Shown: positions 8,610-17,777, numbered from the stretch's first letter. The stretch is 64,000 bases of DNA from Pelobium manganitolerans (GCF_003609575.1 NZ_MBTA01000001.1:248001-312000); one strand, 5' to 3'. Notes: generated from the sequence alone by a model not told the origin. Program-made: numbers and translations.

Positions 8610-8749
8610 CCTCTAATTACTGCCAGTAAAACTGCGATAACCGCAATTACCAGCAAAATGTGTATCAGTGCGCCGACAGAATAAACGAAAAATCCGAAAA
8701 TCCAGCCAATGATTAATACAACGGCGATGATATAAAGTAAGCCTCCCAT
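8600..8749 (-). CDS. Lmo0937-family small membrane protein
   Basis: A 49-residue ORF starting with ATG at 8749 and ending TAA at 8600-8602. The protein begins MGGLLYIIAVVLIIGWIFGF, continues with a second hydrophobic stretch, and ends LLAVIRGAA. Two transmembrane helices cover nearly the whole chain. This matches the small lmo0937-type membrane proteins that are widespread in Bacteroidetes and often multicopy; their function is not known. It is a single-gene unit with its own terminator overlapping the stop codon. I see no clear -7 box upstream. Confidence 0.85.
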   Translation of the reverse strand: MGGLLYIIAVVLIIGWIFGFFVYSVGALIHILLVIAVIAVLLAVIRGAA

Positions 8750-8831
8750 GTTTGTATATTTTAGTTAAACCATCAGCTTTCGCTGTTAAAGCCTCATAAA
8801 TACAAACACTATGCCGCCAAAAACCGCCGGC

Positions 8832-10178
8832 TTATCTTAAGCCACCGCCCGGCATGCCTTTCATCATTTTTTGCATTTTTGCCATAGCCGACGGATCCGA
8901 GAATTGCTTCATCATCTTGCGCATATCTTCAAACTGTTTAATCAGCTTGTTAACTTCAGCAATATCGTTTCCGCTGCCTTTTGCGATACGCCCTCTGCGG
9001 CTTTGGTTGATAATTTCGGGATTCTCGCGCTCGTGCGGCGTCATAGAACGGATGATGGATTCGATACCTTTAAAAGCATCATCATCAATATCCACGTTTT
9101 TCATCATTTTGCCAACACCCGGGATCATCCCCATCAAATCTTTGATGTTACCCATTTTTTTGATCTGCTGGATTTGACCCAAGAAATCGTTAAAATCAAA
9201 CTTGTTTTTACGGATTTTCTTCTGTAGCGCCGCCGCTTCTTTCTCGTCAAACTGTTGCTGTGCACGCTCCACTAAAGAGATCACGTCGCCCATGCCCAAA
9301 ATACGGGAAGCCATACGGTCGGGGTGGAAAACGTCTAAAGCGTCCATTTTTTCGCCCGTACCCACAAACTTAATCGGCTTGTTCACCACCGATTTGATAG
9401 ACAGCGCCGCACCGCCACGGGTATCACCATCTAGTTTAGTAAGCACCACGCCGGTAAAATCCAAACGGTCGTTAAACGCCTTTGCCGTGTTTACGGCATC
9501 CTGCCCGGTCATGGCATCTACCACAAAAAGCACTTCTTGCGGTTGTGTAGCCTGTTTAACCTCGGCAATCTCGTTCATCAGGGCGTCGTCTAAAGTTAAA
9601 CGGCCGGCGGTGTCAATAATAATTACGTTGTTGCCGTTCTGCTTGCCGTGCGCAATACCTTCTAATGCAATTTTTACCGGATCGGTTGATTCGCGGTTGG
9701 TATAAACATCAGCGCCAACCTGCCCTGCCAAAACCTCTAACTGGTCGATGGCCGCGGGGCGGTAAACGTCGCCGGCCACCAAAAGAGGCTTTTTATGTTT
9801 GTGCGATTTGAGGTGCAAGGCCAGCTTACCGCTAAAAGTAGTTTTACCGGCACCGTTTAAGCCAGCAATTAAAATGACGGTTGGGTTTGCTTTAACATTC
9901 AGCTCATCAACATTGCCGCCCATTAATGCGGTCAGCTCGTCGTTCATGATTTTGGTGAGCAACTGCCCTGGCGATACGGCAGTTAGTACGTGCTGGCCTA
10001 AAGCTTTCTGCTTCACCTCATCTGTAAAAGCTTTGGCTGTTTTATAGTTAACGTCGGCATCTAAAAGAGCTTTGCGTATCTCTTTCATGGTTTCTGCCAC
10101 GTTAATCTCGGTGATGCTTCCCTGTCCTTTTAAAACTTTAAACGCCCCTTCGAGCTTATCTTGAAGATTATCAAACAT
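8832..10178 (-). CDS. ffh: Signal recognition particle protein Ffh
   Basis: The SRP54 GTPase binds signal sequences and SRP RNA and delivers nascent membrane proteins to FtsY. Residues 1-95 are the N domain. The G domain contains GLNGAGKTT at 106-114, DTAGRLTLDDALMNEI, and TKLDGDTRGGAALS. The Met-rich M domain occupies about 325-435 with IPGVGKMMKN and the RNA-binding SRRGRIAKGSG segment. The length of 448 is normal. It appears to be transcribed alone; the SRP RNA gene was not found in this window. Confidence 0.97.
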   Translation of the reverse strand: MFDNLQDKLEGAFKVLKGQGSITEINVAETMKEIRKALLDADVNYKTAKAFTDEVKQKALGQHVLTAVSPGQLLTKIMNDELTALMGGNVDELNVKANPTVILIAGLNGAGKTTFSGKLALHLKSHKHKKPLLVAGDVYRPAAIDQLEVLAGQVGADVYTNRESTDPVKIALEGIAHGKQNGNNVIIIDTAGRLTLDDALMNEIAEVKQATQPQEVLFVVDAMTGQDAVNTAKAFNDRLDFTGVVLTKLDGDTRGGAALSIKSVVNKPIKFVGTGEKMDALDVFHPDRMASRILGMGDVISLVERAQQQFDEKEAAALQKKIRKNKFDFNDFLGQIQQIKKMGNIKDLMGMIPGVGKMMKNVDIDDDAFKGIESIIRSMTPHERENPEIINQSRRGRIAKGSGNDIAEVNKLIKQFEDMRKMMKQFSDPSAMAKMQKMMKGMPGGGLR

Positions 10179-10480
10179 GTTTTAATCCTTTATTTCAAAT
10201 TATTTGGGGCGCAATTTACCAATTTTTGCTTGATTAAGCCTTGTGGAAATCACGTGGATTTTTTAATGCCGCTTTCGCGGGATGGGGTAAAGGCGGGAAT
10301 TGGGGGAATTAGAAATGAAAAAAAGATGTACGATTGGTTTTTATGGCCGGCGCTGGTTTGTAACCACTGCCTCCTTATGATAGACCAAAGTTTTGCTCAA
10401 TGGTAGATGGTTGGTATTGTTAATTTTTCAAAAAACAATTAAAGCACCGGTTGCAAACCGGCGCTAGTTATAAAAATTTA
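10179..10480. other. Intergenic region between rsgA and ffh
   Basis: About 300 bases without a credible gene. It holds the ffh promoter region, an AT-rich stretch, and the two inverted REP-like palindromes annotated separately. An 81-codon open frame on the plus strand at 10161-10406 has no coding character and covers one palindrome. Confidence 0.6.
10345..10467. repeat. Pair of inverted REP-like palindromes (REPIN-like)
   Basis: The first palindrome at 10345-10371 contains GCGCTGGTTTGTAACCACTGCC; its core GGTT-TGT-AACC forms a hairpin. The second at 10444-10465 is, on the other strand, GCGCCGGTTTGCAACCGGTGC. The two share the pattern GCGCyGGTTTGyAACC and lie in opposite orientation about 70 bases apart. 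Two imperfect palindromes in inverted order is the layout of REPINs mobilised by IS200-like RAYT transposases. No RAYT gene is in the window. Confidence 0.55.
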
Positions 10481-11401
10481 TCAATGCCTAGTTTCGTTTC
10501 CAAAGTAAATGCTCTGGTAGCTATCGTAACGGCTGGGTTCAATTTCGCCGGCTTCTAAAGCTTTTAACACGGCGCAGCCCGGTTCATTAATGTGAACGCA
10601 GTTGTTAAATTTGCAGTTGTGCATTAGCGCGCGCATCTCCGGGAAAAAATGGCTTAACTCCTGCTTTTCAATATCCGTAATACCTAATTCTCTGATGCCC
10701 GGTGTATCAATCAGCTTCCCGCCGAATGGTAAATCGAAAAGTTCGGCAAAGGTAGTGGTATGCTTTCCGGTATTGCTCCAGTCGGATATTTCTCCTGTAC
10801 GCAACTCAACTCCCGGAATTAACTGATTAATCAGACTGGATTTACCCACACCCGAATGGCCGGAGAAAAGAGAAGTTTTATCTTTTAACACGGCTTTTAA
10901 AGCGTCAACGTTTGTACCTTCGGTAGCCGAAACGCTGTAGCAAGGATAGCCTAGGCTTTCGTACAAATCAGTATAAATTTGCAAAACCTCCAAGCCTTCT
11001 TCACTAAACAAATCCAACTTGTTAAAAATGAGCAAGGCCGGTACGTCATAAGCCTCGGCAGTAACCAAAAAACGATCGATAAAACCTAAAGAGGTGCGGG
11101 GCGAAGCCAAGGTAACCACCAAGCAGGCCAAATCTAAATTGGCCGCAATAATTTGTACTTGTTTAGAGAGGTTAATGGATTTACGGATGATGTAGTTTTT
11201 ACGGTCATGCACGCGCGAAATAACGCCGGTCTGTAAATCGGCTTCTAAATCAAAATCCACAAAATCGCCTACCGCCACCGGGTTGGTGCTTACCAAGCCC
11301 TTCATCCGCAGTTTTCCTTTTATCCGGCAATCGTATTTTTTACCGTCTTCTGTTTCAACGCTGTACCAGCTCCCGGTAGATTTTGTGACCAATCCTTGCA
11401 T
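10481..11401 (-). CDS. rsgA: Small ribosomal subunit biogenesis GTPase RsgA
   Basis: RsgA acts in late 30S subunit maturation. The GTPase motifs are circularly permuted as expected: G4 NKLD at 127-130 comes before G1 GHSGVGKS at 181-188 and G3 DTPG at 232-235. An OB fold occupies the first 70 residues. The C-terminal zinc site is visible as C263, C268, H270 and C276. Length 306 is typical. On the minus strand TACCTTTA lies six bases before the ATG and may be the -7 box, giving a very short leader. Confidence 0.96.
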   Translation of the reverse strand: MQGLVTKSTGSWYSVETEDGKKYDCRIKGKLRMKGLVSTNPVAVGDFVDFDLEADLQTGVISRVHDRKNYIIRKSINLSKQVQIIAANLDLACLVVTLASPRTSLGFIDRFLVTAEAYDVPALLIFNKLDLFSEEGLEVLQIYTDLYESLGYPCYSVSATEGTNVDALKAVLKDKTSLFSGHSGVGKSSLINQLIPGVELRTGEISDWSNTGKHTTTFAELFDLPFGGKLIDTPGIRELGITDIEKQELSHFFPEMRALMHNCKFNNCVHINEPGCAVLKALEAGEIEPSRYDSYQSIYFGNETRH

Positions 11402-11457
11402 CTGCCGTAAAGGTAAATATTGTTTTTGGCTGTTTGTATGCTATTTTAGCGAGATTT

Positions 11458-12378
11458 ATGATGCGCTATTACCTTTTACCCTTTCTGGCACTTGCAGTTT
11501 TATCTGGTTCTTGCCAAAGATCAAACCCAAATAACGACCCCACCGAGCGGAAATTCCGTTTTGAACCCATCAAAGGAATTAAGTTTTATGAGGTAAGGCG
11601 AACTTTTGCATCAGGCCTGGCTTTTAACGAATTGGGATTTCAGCAAACGCCAGAGTGGGCTATACGCTTTTTATCAGACACTACGGTACAAGCATACAGC
11701 CCCATGCTAAACAAAATGCTGGATTTTGAGTTGATTTTTAGTCATGATGGCGTTTACAATTTTGCGCGCGAATGGTTTAGGGTAAAAGAAATTAGCAAAG
11801 ACAGCCTGCTGTTACAAAGGTTGGAGGTGAATGCCAAAAAGATTGCAAAAGATGTGCGCTCTGAGGTGTTTATGCACTTTTACTCCGAAGATTATTTGAA
11901 AAAGACCGGTAAAACTTTGGAGCAACTGCGTAGGCCAAACCAACAGGATTCGGCTTTTGTGAAACAGCGAATTGCCGAGGCCAACGCCGCGATAATGGAC
12001 AGCAGCTTGTTTTTTGCCGCCAGGAACCCGGTGGTGTTTGAGACAAAAAGTGATTTGGTTAAAATAGAAAAAGTATCAACGGTGGATAAATTAGAGAACC
12101 GAAGCGCTTCTTATGATTATTTATATCCTGAATACACGGTGAACATTGCACCGGCCTATAAAGATTTTGCTTACACTATTTCTGCCGTGGTGGACCAGTA
12201 TGGCAAACTTCACGTGTACAAATTTAACGCAACAGATGATTATCGCGAAAACCGCCGTAAGGTGTTGCAAGGTATTTTAGATTTATATATCGGCCGTTTG
12301 GTTAAAGTTACGCCCGGCCATACCCTGGGCATGGCACACAGCTCTTTAGTGGTTTTAAACCTGATCGGAAAAAAATAA
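11458..12378 (+). CDS. Conserved lipoprotein of unknown function
   Basis: The 306-residue product starts with a signal peptide (MMRYYLLPFLALAVLSGSC) whose last cysteine is a plausible lipidation site. The rest is soluble, mixed alpha/beta, with no recognised catalytic motif. An upstream ATG at 11434 would add residues before the signal peptide and is less likely than 11458 or 11461. It lies divergent from rsgA with about 55 bases between starts. TATTTTAG just before the start is a weak -7 candidate. Function cannot be assigned. Confidence 0.75.
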   Translation: MMRYYLLPFLALAVLSGSCQRSNPNNDPTERKFRFEPIKGIKFYEVRRTFASGLAFNELGFQQTPEWAIRFLSDTTVQAYSPMLNKMLDFELIFSHDGVYNFAREWFRVKEISKDSLLLQRLEVNAKKIAKDVRSEVFMHFYSEDYLKKTGKTLEQLRRPNQQDSAFVKQRIAEANAAIMDSSLFFAARNPVVFETKSDLVKIEKVSTVDKLENRSASYDYLYPEYTVNIAPAYKDFAYTISAVVDQYGKLHVYKFNATDDYRENRRKVLQGILDLYIGRLVKVTPGHTLGMAHSSLVVLNLIGKK

Positions 12379-12388
12379 AGCAGGTGGT

Positions 12389-12676
12389 TTAACCTACCTG
12401 CTCTACATTTTTCCTGGCTTCTTGTGCTAAACTGGAAGTAGCATCTTGGGCTTTAGAACTGTATTCTGACGCTAATTTTGAAGCTTTATCTGCCAATTTG
12501 CTTCCTTGCTCAACCGCGGCATTTTTAGCTTTATCACTAAAGTCTTTAACAGCGTCAATAACGTTGCTAAGCTGTTGCTTACCGTCTTCGTTGGTCATAA
12601 AATAATAAACCGCAGCACCGGCCGCAACTCCTAGAATTAGGCCCAAAGCTATTTTAGATTTTGTTTTGCTTTCCAT
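12389..12676 (-). CDS. YtxH domain-containing protein
   Basis: A 95-residue protein with an N-terminal membrane helix (about 9-27, LGLILGVAAGAAVYYFM) followed by a charged amphipathic helical tail with repeated Ala-Lys-Ser patterns. This is the architecture of YtxH-like general stress proteins. It is single-gene and convergent with the lipoprotein at 11458-12378, 10 bases between stops. Function beyond envelope or stress association is not established. Confidence 0.85.
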   Translation of the reverse strand: MESKTKSKIALGLILGVAAGAAVYYFMTNEDGKQQLSNVIDAVKDFSDKAKNAAVEQGSKLADKASKLASEYSSKAQDATSSLAQEARKNVEQVG

Positions 12677-12763
12677 AATTTTTTAAATTTTAATTGTTTG
12701 CCTAAGGTTATGCCAATACCTTGCCAATATTGTGCTGTTTATCCCCAAAAAAACTCGAGGACG

Positions 12764-12806
12764 CAAAATAAAAAAGCCTCAAATCCGAAATTCGGATTTG
12801 AGGCTT
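12764..12806 (-). terminator. Terminator of the exb operon
   Basis: A perfect 15-bp stem (12774-12788 with 12792-12806, arms AAGCCTCAAATCCGA and complement) with a 3-base loop is followed on the minus strand by TTTTTTATTTT. It lies 20 bases after the stop of the TPR gene that ends the operon. Confidence 0.92.
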
Positions 12807-12826
12807 CAATGCAGTTTACCAGAAAA

Positions 12827-14503
12827 TTACTTCCCTGCTTTCAAGGCTGCTAAAGCGTCTTTTATCTGCTGATTATCTGGCGTTAAAGCCAAGGCTTTGT
12901 CAAAATATTCTTTTGCTTTTGCTCTATCGCTTTTAATATAATAGGCACCTAAAGAAGAATAAGCTTCTGAAAGGTTTTTCTTATTGGCATCGGTCAAAGT
13001 TTCTTTGGCCAAAGTAATCTCTACAAATTTATCAAAAGCTGCTTTTACCTTATCGTTTTCGTTTACCGGATCAAGGTAATACTCCACGCGGGCTAAATAC
13101 AAGTAAGCATCTGCGTTATTTGCTTTCTCGGCAACGTAAGTAAACGCGCTGTCTGCTGCTAATAAAGTTTGCTTAATCTCGGCCGTATCTTTAGAGCCTT
13201 TATTTACCAAATTAGCGTAGTGGAAATAGTTAGAATAACCTAAATAAAACCAATCAACAAAAGAAGCATTTGGCAATTTAGATAGCTTTCCGTAGTAATC
13301 AGCCGCTTTATCGTATTGTTTAGAGGTAAAATACGTTTTTGCGATATTTCCTAAAACCTCTGTATTAGTGGTATCCAATTCGTAACCTTTGATATAATTT
13401 AAAATGGCTAAAGAATCTTGCTTTTCAGCCTGATAAGCCTTGCCTAAATAAACATAATCATCAGCAATTAAACGTTTTGCATCAACTTCTGCTATAAAGT
13501 TGTTCAAAGTCTCGATACCTTGTTGGTTGTTGTTATCTTCAATGGCCGCGTAACCTTTGAATCTTTTAGCTAGAATATATTCTTTGCTATAACCTGGTGA
13601 GCTGATAAATTCAGTGGCCGCTTTCTCTAAACCTGCGTAATCACCGGCGTTCAGCAAGAAAATAAGGTAACGGTATCTCGAGTCAACAGAACGGTCTGTT
13701 AAATCCAAGTATTTTGAGTAGTTCTCTTTAGCTTTTGTTAAAAACTCCTCTTTTCTGTTCGGCGCAGCAGAAGTCCAACGGTAGTAGTTTTCTGCTAAAG
13801 CACGGTATGCTGGGCCGTAATTTGGGTCTTTTGCAATTACGCCTTTTAAAGTAGATTCTGCCAACTCAAAATTGAAAGCCTGCGTCCAAATTTCACCAAT
13901 GTTTACCTCTACGTTCAACAAATTGTCTTTTAAATTCATTGCGCGTTGGTATTCTGCAACGGCTTCACTGTTTTTGTTTTGTGCTTTGTAAGCATCGCCC
14001 ATGGCAATGTGCAGTTCCGGATCTTTTTCGCCGTTTTCTTTGGCTTTATCAAACCACTCAAATGCTTTGGTTAAATCGCGAGATGGCTCATAAGTATAAG
14101 CTTTACCAATGTATAAGTACTCGGCGTAATCTTTCTTACGCATGTCATCTGTTGCTTTATTAAAGTTTGCCTGCGCTGCGCTGGCATTTTTGTTAAACAA
14201 ATCTACCGTACCCAAACCAATAAGGTTTAGTTTGTATTTTCCTTTATCATCTGCAGCAATGCCTTTTTGAAAAACCGCTTTCGCCGAATCTGGCATATCC
14301 AGTTTCAGGTACAAATCGCCATAATAAAAATAGTTTTCTGGCGTAGGTTGGTTTTGTGTTAACGTAGCGAATAAAGATTTCGCTTTTTGGTACTGTTCTG
14401 CGTTTACCGCTTTTCGTGCATCCTCAAGACTTTGCGCTTGAGTGGCGGAAGCAACAAACAAAACGCTCATTGTCCCTAATGCTATCTTCTTAACTATGTT
14501 CAT
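12827..14503 (-). CDS. Tetratricopeptide repeat periplasmic protein
   Basis: A 558-residue protein with a signal peptide (cleavage near ATQAQ, residue 24) and TPR-like helical repeats along its length, for example around the NPTPENYFYYGDLYLKL, DPELHIAMGDAYKAQNK and ADDYVYLGKAYQAEKQ segments. The ATG at 14503 is preferred to a TTG two codons upstream. It is the last gene of the exbB-exbD-exbD-tonB operon, 18 bases after the phosphate-binding-like lipoprotein, and is followed by a strong terminator. The location suggests a periplasmic scaffold for a TonB-driven process; this is inference. Confidence 0.85.
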   Translation of the reverse strand: MNIVKKIALGTMSVLFVASATQAQSLEDARKAVNAEQYQKAKSLFATLTQNQPTPENYFYYGDLYLKLDMPDSAKAVFQKGIAADDKGKYKLNLIGLGTVDLFNKNASAAQANFNKATDDMRKKDYAEYLYIGKAYTYEPSRDLTKAFEWFDKAKENGEKDPELHIAMGDAYKAQNKNSEAVAEYQRAMNLKDNLLNVEVNIGEIWTQAFNFELAESTLKGVIAKDPNYGPAYRALAENYYRWTSAAPNRKEEFLTKAKENYSKYLDLTDRSVDSRYRYLIFLLNAGDYAGLEKAATEFISSPGYSKEYILAKRFKGYAAIEDNNNQQGIETLNNFIAEVDAKRLIADDYVYLGKAYQAEKQDSLAILNYIKGYELDTTNTEVLGNIAKTYFTSKQYDKAADYYGKLSKLPNASFVDWFYLGYSNYFHYANLVNKGSKDTAEIKQTLLAADSAFTYVAEKANNADAYLYLARVEYYLDPVNENDKVKAAFDKFVEITLAKETLTDANKKNLSEAYSSLGAYYIKSDRAKAKEYFDKALALTPDNQQIKDALAALKAGK

Positions 14504-14520
14504 ATGCAAATAAAAATATA

Positions 14521-15417
14521 TTAATGTCTGATGTTAATTTTTCTGCTCGGCAAAGAATCTGGCGCTAAACCCGATTTTAGAATGATCCTTTGCCCTAGTT
14601 CGCTGGCCAGGAAAGAGGCAAATCCGGTGCCTAAGCCTGCCTTACCTTGGCAATTTATTAAATATAAATCTCTTGTCAACGGGTAAGTTTTAAGTTTTAA
14701 GCTGGTTTGCGATGGTTTTTCAAAAGTTCCTTTCTCTGTTTTTACGCTCATAAACTTCAAGTTTTCAACCTCGGCAGCAATATCTGGCGTTGGTCTTTTC
14801 ATCCAGGCTACGCTCACTATCCCTATACTGTTAGGATGCTCATTAACGTAGCGGATAACTTCTTTGTTAGTTTTTAAAGCATAAACATTCTTTGGAAATA
14901 CTTTAACGTTTGTAAGTTCCATTAAGTATGAAACCGTGCTGGATTTCGCATTGTCAAAAACAAAAACTTGCTCTTGATTGCCTTTGCCTTCAAAGGCCTG
15001 CTTAATTTCTTCTACCGTAATTAACGTGTCTTGGTTGCTTTTTCCCGTGACCAAAGCGATGCCGTCAATGGCAAATTTGGTACTCCTGACGATGATTTTC
15101 TTATCCTCAAAATGTTGGGCTTCCTTAGGATTTAACTCGCGCCCTAAAATTGCGATATCGATGCTGTCTGTTAGCAAACTGTTGATAATGTCTTGCTCGG
15201 GCTTATAGCTGATGTTGATTTGGGCCCTTTTGTAATTTTCGGCAAAAATCTGGTACTCGTCATCCACAATAGGGTATAAGGATTCATCCGCCAATAGCTT
15301 GCTTTCGCCAACTGTAATTTGCTCGGACGATGAGCTTTTTTGCTGTGTGCAAGAAAACAGGATGCTGGCAATAAGGCTTAAAACAGAAAAAAAAGTGAAA
15401 CAACTTTTTTTATTCAT
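14521..15417 (-). CDS. PstS-like substrate-binding lipoprotein
   Basis: The 298-residue protein begins with a lipoprotein signal ending LFSC (C23). The mature part resembles type 2 periplasmic phosphate-binding proteins of the PstS group: VDEYQIFAENYKRAQI, an LLTDSIDIAILGREL segment typical of the first lobe, and SIGIVSVAW in the second. No pst transporter genes are adjacent; the gene sits in the TonB/ExbBD operon and overlaps the upstream small membrane gene by 8 bases. It may bind phosphate or another anion at the outer face of the inner membrane. The ligand is inferred only. Confidence 0.8.
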   Translation of the reverse strand: MNKKSCFTFFSVLSLIASILFSCTQQKSSSSEQITVGESKLLADESLYPIVDDEYQIFAENYKRAQINISYKPEQDIINSLLTDSIDIAILGRELNPKEAQHFEDKKIIVRSTKFAIDGIALVTGKSNQDTLITVEEIKQAFEGKGNQEQVFVFDNAKSSTVSYLMELTNVKVFPKNVYALKTNKEVIRYVNEHPNSIGIVSVAWMKRPTPDIAAEVENLKFMSVKTEKGTFEKPSQTSLKLKTYPLTRDLYLINCQGKAGLGTGFASFLASELGQRIILKSGLAPDSLPSRKINIRH

Positions 15418-15649
15418 CTCGTTTTTGGTTGATGAGCCTCACAAATCTAAAAAAAGAATAAACAATTAAAAGGAGGCCAAAAGCTATTTTCCATCCTTTT
15501 GCCACGCCGTACATCAGCGGAAATTTATCCCAAAAAATGATGGCCGCACCTATAAAAAAATAAAGGGCGAACATCACGAGGCCTAATACAACGAGAAATC
15601 GCCTTGCGGGCGATTTCCGTTGTCTTTCTGAAAATTTTTGGTAAACCAT
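15410..15649 (-). CDS. Small two-helix membrane protein in the exb operon
   Basis: A 79-residue protein with a basic N-terminus (SERQRKSPARR), two membrane helices (about 18-38 and 52-68), and a charged tail. It starts 6 bases after the tonB stop and overlaps the next gene by 8 bases, so it is co-translated with the complex. I do not recognise a named family. Its position suggests an accessory subunit of the ExbB-ExbD-TonB motor. Confidence 0.75.
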   Translation of the reverse strand: MVYQKFSERQRKSPARRFLVVLGLVMFALYFFIGAAIIFWDKFPLMYGVAKGWKIAFGLLLIVYSFFRFVRLINQKRDE

Positions 15650-15655
15650 TTATTA

Positions 15656-16477
15656 CTACTGGCTCAATTGGAATAAAATTGGGATGGTGTATGAAACACG
15701 TACATTTCTTCCGTTTTGTACGCCCGGATTCCATTTTGGGGATTTTTTTAACACCCTTATAGCTTCTTCATCACAACCTCCTCCAATTCCTCTAACTACT
15801 TTAATATCGGTTAGAGAGCCGTCTTTTTCTACTACAAAGCTACAGAAAACACGCCCCTGTATTCCAGCTTCGCTTGCCATTGGCGGATATTTTAGGTTCT
15901 TCTGTAAAAACTTCCCAAATTGATCTAGCCCGCCAGGGAAACTTGGTAACACCTCTACCGTTGTAAAAATCTGGTTGGTATCTTCTGTTTTCTCCTGGTT
16001 AATTGGGCCTTCACCAACGGGGGTATTAATTACAATTTCTGCATTAGGATCCCCTTTGATGGTTTTTTGTCCCGGATCTGCTTTTTCCAATTCTTTAACG
16101 GTAGGCGGTTCTTCCTCTACCACTTGGTCGTCGGGTTTTACTACCGGCGGCGGGAAACGCACTTGATCCACTTTTGGTGGTGGTGGTTCTACCGGCGGTG
16201 GCGGAGGTGGCGCTTTTTCGTCCACAGGCGGAGGTGTGGCCAACACTACTTCGGTTAGCTTCTCCTTTTTATCTGTATCCTCCGATTCTCCTCCTTGGAG
16301 ATATTTTACGATGATTGGCGAGGCAATCGCTAAAGCAAATAGCGAGCACCCGATGATAATAGCTTTATTGGTGGTTTTAACATTGTCTTTACGTAGCTGG
16401 TAAGCGCCGTATTCTTTGTTTCTACCCGCAAAAACGATATCAATCCAATCTCTTTTTAAGATGTCCAGTTTAGACAT
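15656..16477 (-). CDS. tonB: Energy transducer TonB
   Basis: TonB transmits proton-motive energy from ExbB/ExbD to outer-membrane receptors. The 273-residue protein has an N-terminal cytoplasmic segment with the Bacteroidetes FAGRNKEYGAYQLRK motif, one membrane helix (about 37-58), a Pro-rich periplasmic spacer with long proline runs (about 78-125), and a C-terminal TonB domain (about 185-273) with YPPMASEAGIQGRVFCSFVV. The extended N-terminus is typical of Bacteroidetes TonB. It follows the second exbD by 52 bases in the operon. Confidence 0.95.
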   Translation of the reverse strand: MSKLDILKRDWIDIVFAGRNKEYGAYQLRKDNVKTTNKAIIIGCSLFALAIASPIIVKYLQGGESEDTDKKEKLTEVVLATPPPVDEKAPPPPPPVEPPPPKVDQVRFPPPVVKPDDQVVEEEPPTVKELEKADPGQKTIKGDPNAEIVINTPVGEGPINQEKTEDTNQIFTTVEVLPSFPGGLDQFGKFLQKNLKYPPMASEAGIQGRVFCSFVVEKDGSLTDIKVVRGIGGGCDEEAIRVLKKSPKWNPGVQNGRNVRVSYTIPILFQLSQ

Positions 16478-16529
16478 GATTGTTATTTTTTTAGGTGTAA
16501 AATTAAAACGTTTTTGTTTTCATGATATT

Positions 16530-17081
16530 TTATTTGAAAACGCCTTGCTCTTTCATCAAGGTTAATTCTGCCGGTTCAATTTTGTTGTTGATACCGTAAG
16601 ATGGTACACCTGCTATTTTAATTTCGTCTAATATATCAACGAAGTTTTTATAGTTAGATTGGTCGCTAGGTTTAATAATCACCATTAAACCTTTTTCGGG
16701 GTTTCCGGTAGTTGCCACCACCTTTTTGTTGTTATCAATTAGTGATTGGCGGATGCCTTTTTTCCCGAAATTATCTACCGTAGGCGCATTGTCTCCAATA
16801 ACACCCATATACCATACAATTTTGTTGTCGTCTCCTAATAAAACCGTCATTGTTCTGGAGGCTTTCACGTCTAATGTCTCTTCAGGATTCTGCTTGTCCT
16901 TATCTGGCATAAACATGTCCATCGCCTGCGGTTTGGCCAGGGTAGTGGTAAGCATAAAGAAGGTAATTAGTAAGAAGGCCAAATCCACCATGGCGGTTAA
17001 ATCCACCCGGGTTGATTGTTTCTTACTTCTTACTTTCCCGCCTTTCTTATTACCCCCGCCGGAGGTATCTAATTCTGCCAT
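16530..17081 (-). CDS. exbD: ExbD-family biopolymer transporter (second copy)
   Basis: A 183-residue proton-channel subunit of the TonB motor. The membrane helix with the proton-carrying aspartate is visible in RVDLTAMVDLAFLLITFFMLTTTL (about 25-48). The periplasmic domain follows. A hydrophilic N-terminal GGGNKKGGKVRSKKQ precedes the helix. It is 18 bases downstream of the first exbD. The two ExbD proteins share the helix but differ in the periplasmic part, so they may form mixed dimers. Confidence 0.94.
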   Translation of the reverse strand: MAELDTSGGGNKKGGKVRSKKQSTRVDLTAMVDLAFLLITFFMLTTTLAKPQAMDMFMPDKDKQNPEETLDVKASRTMTVLLGDDNKIVWYMGVIGDNAPTVDNFGKKGIRQSLIDNNKKVVATTGNPEKGLMVIIKPSDQSNYKNFVDILDEIKIAGVPSYGINNKIEPAELTLMKEQGVFK

Positions 17082-17099
17082 GTTGCTCTGTTCTTAATG

Positions 17100-17711
17100 T
17101 TAGTTAGTCCCTTCTAACGAAGTAATTAAGCTGAATTTGTTAATTTTTTGGTCCTGAAGAATATCGATTACTTTTCTTACCATCGGATATTCCTCTTTTG
17201 AATCTCCTTTAATGGAGAATCTTAAGTCCACGTTGTGCAATTCCTTAGTTGCGTAGCGTGCTTGCAAAATCCATTGCTTTAATTCGTTGTTGGCGCCAGA
17301 ATCGCAAGGGATTCCAGGTTGTTGCAACTTCAATCTGTCTGATTGTTTCATGGCAATAAATTCTTTCAAACTAGCCATAGGCACGCCAAAATTCTCAATT
17401 ACGGCGAAGCGTTTTTTCTCTTCGTCTGTAAAAGTCATGTTGTATTGCTCGCCCATGCGCTCTAAAGTATTAACTCTAACATCTTGCCCAACAACTCCAA
17501 AAAATACTTTTCCTTGCCCTACAGTTAGGGTAGATATATCGGTATCTGGCAATTTGAAGGTTACGGTAGATGATGGGATATCCACCTCTAGCGCTTCCGG
17601 TTGCCTTGCAGTTGCCGTTAAGATAAAGAAAGTGAGCAGCAAGAATGCTACGTCGCACATCGCGGTCATATCCGTAACCGTGCTTTTTCTTTTGATTTTT
17701 ACTTTTGGCAT
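17100..17711 (-). CDS. exbD: ExbD-family biopolymer transporter (first copy)
   Basis: A 203-residue ExbD with the membrane helix near 14-33 containing TDMTAMCDVAFLLLTFFIL; the Asp in MCD is the expected proton-relay residue. The periplasmic part is longer than in the second copy, with an insertion around 90-150 that includes a stretch with a single cysteine (GIPCDSG). It follows exbB by 66 bases. Two tandem exbD genes after one exbB is a usual Bacteroidetes arrangement. Confidence 0.94.
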   Translation of the reverse strand: MPKVKIKRKSTVTDMTAMCDVAFLLLTFFILTATARQPEALEVDIPSSTVTFKLPDTDISTLTVGQGKVFFGVVGQDVRVNTLERMGEQYNMTFTDEEKKRFAVIENFGVPMASLKEFIAMKQSDRLKLQQPGIPCDSGANNELKQWILQARYATKELHNVDLRFSIKGDSKEEYPMVRKVIDILQDQKINKFSLITSLEGTN

Positions 17712-17777
17712 CTTCTTTTATTTAATTGTTTGTCAATTGATTTAAGGCTGTAAAAAGCCCCCGCTTATTGGCCTCTA

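Noticed and set aside
9202-9705. 167-codon open frame opposite ffh
   Set aside because: It is the complementary shadow of the Ffh GTPase domain and is Ser/Thr-rich without coding signals.
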